This document shows, in pieces, positions 42,060 through 42,236 of a DNA stretch of 42,236 bases. Location: assembly GCA_902540265.1 (NCBI GenBank), contig CACBLW010000012.1:1-42236 (forward strand). The letters are read 5' to 3'. The notes beneath the pieces are model-generated. The model did no database searches. It saw nothing but the letters and a program-made list of their open reading frames with translations, and had not been told where the DNA came from. Source of the stretch: an uncultured Alphaproteobacteria bacterium. GTDB taxonomy: Bacteria; Pseudomonadota; Alphaproteobacteria; HIMB59; GCA-002718135. Position numbers and translations under genes: made by a program. How positions within the stretch are numbered: the first letter of the stretch is position 1; every line of letters starts with the position of its first letter.

Positions 42060-42236
42060 ATGAATTTATATTTTCCTTATCTTTTTGTTTTTTTCTGGAG
42101 TTCAGCATTTATCAGTGGTCAATTTATAGTTCAGTCAGCAAGTCCATTTGCTGCATTATCATTTAGATTTTTAATCGTTTCTATTTTTTTCTTATTATTT
42201 TCTTTTTTCTTCAGAGAAAAAATTTTAGTTAATTAT
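42060..42236 (+). CDS. EamA/DMT-superfamily transporter (N-terminal part)
   Basis: An ATG at 42060 opens a frame that runs to the window end (59 codons). The visible residues, MNLYFPYLFVFFWSSAFISG then ASPFAALSFRFLIVSIFFLL and FFFREKI, are the first two spans of an EamA repeat: W-[SA]-S-[AS]-F-[IV] and the F-R-F motif are typical. It would be the third EamA gene within 2.4 kb. Confidence 0.8.
   Translation, partial: MNLYFPYLFVFFWSSAFISGQFIVQSASPFAALSFRFLIVSIFFLLFSFFFREKILVNY

Overview
The window is very AT-rich, densely packed chromosomal DNA with short intergenic gaps and many ATGA or TAATG gene overlaps. Gene content (phosphatidylcholine synthase, spermidine/putrescine-type and sugar ABC importers, several EamA transporters, a photolyase, the ATP-grasp/alpha-E/transglutaminase trio) suggests a streamlined marine alphaproteobacterium of the SAR11/HIMB59/AEGEAN-169 kind. 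No 16S rRNA or other phylogenetic marker is present, so this placement is an inference. I saw no tRNA, rRNA, CRISPR array, transposase or phage gene.

Layout. (1) 1-9578 is a divergent catabolic island. The leftward arm encodes a Tat-exported solute-binding protein, an importer ATPase, a HyuA-like hydantoinase/oxoprolinase subunit, a DUF917 protein and the start of an Asp/Glu/hydantoin racemase. The rightward arm encodes a second HyuA, a second DUF917 and the two importer permeases. One complete importer is thus split over two operons, each with its own HyuA-DUF917 pair; a dyad at 5063-5097 lies between them. (2) 9597-14365 (leftward) is a sugar ABC importer without its own ATPase, plus an FGGY kinase and a 59-residue membrane protein; an aldo/keto reductase follows on the other strand. 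(3) 15517-17350 holds small membrane and hypothetical proteins. (4) 17389-20816 (leftward) is the circularly permuted ATP-grasp, alpha-E and transglutaminase operon. Its leader carries two tandem copies of the glnA-type glutamine riboswitch, followed by a 17-codon leader ORF that ends 2 bases before the ATP-grasp start. (5) 20915-26667 holds phosphatidylcholine synthase, a Nudix hydrolase coupled to a photolyase-like protein, a lipoprotein, microproteins, an FAD oxidoreductase and an AlaC-like aminotransferase. (6) 26751-30116 encodes a YugP-like zinc protease and an 870-residue protein combining cyclic-nucleotide-binding-like, PlsC acyltransferase-like and SGNH hydrolase-like regions. (7) 30130-35136 (leftward) looks like a D-apiose segment: EamA transporter, TTC38-like repeat protein, D-apionate lactonase-like protein and Gfo/Idh/MocA dehydrogenase. 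(8) 35234-42236 holds YjbQ, an MFS transporter, a cupin interrupted by TGA, a PhyH dioxygenase, a histone-deacetylase-fold hydrolase, three EamA transporters and a zinc-ribbon protein.

The strongest lead is the glutamine-riboswitch-controlled ATP-grasp/alpha-E/transglutaminase operon. The RNA ties a poorly understood amide-ligase/peptidase-like system to nitrogen status, and the leader contains an 11-nt segment complementary to the second aptamer, next to the leader-ORF ribosome binding site. Next are the interrupted cupin, where TGA replaces an expected conserved Trp, and the 870-residue three-part lipid-enzyme-like protein.
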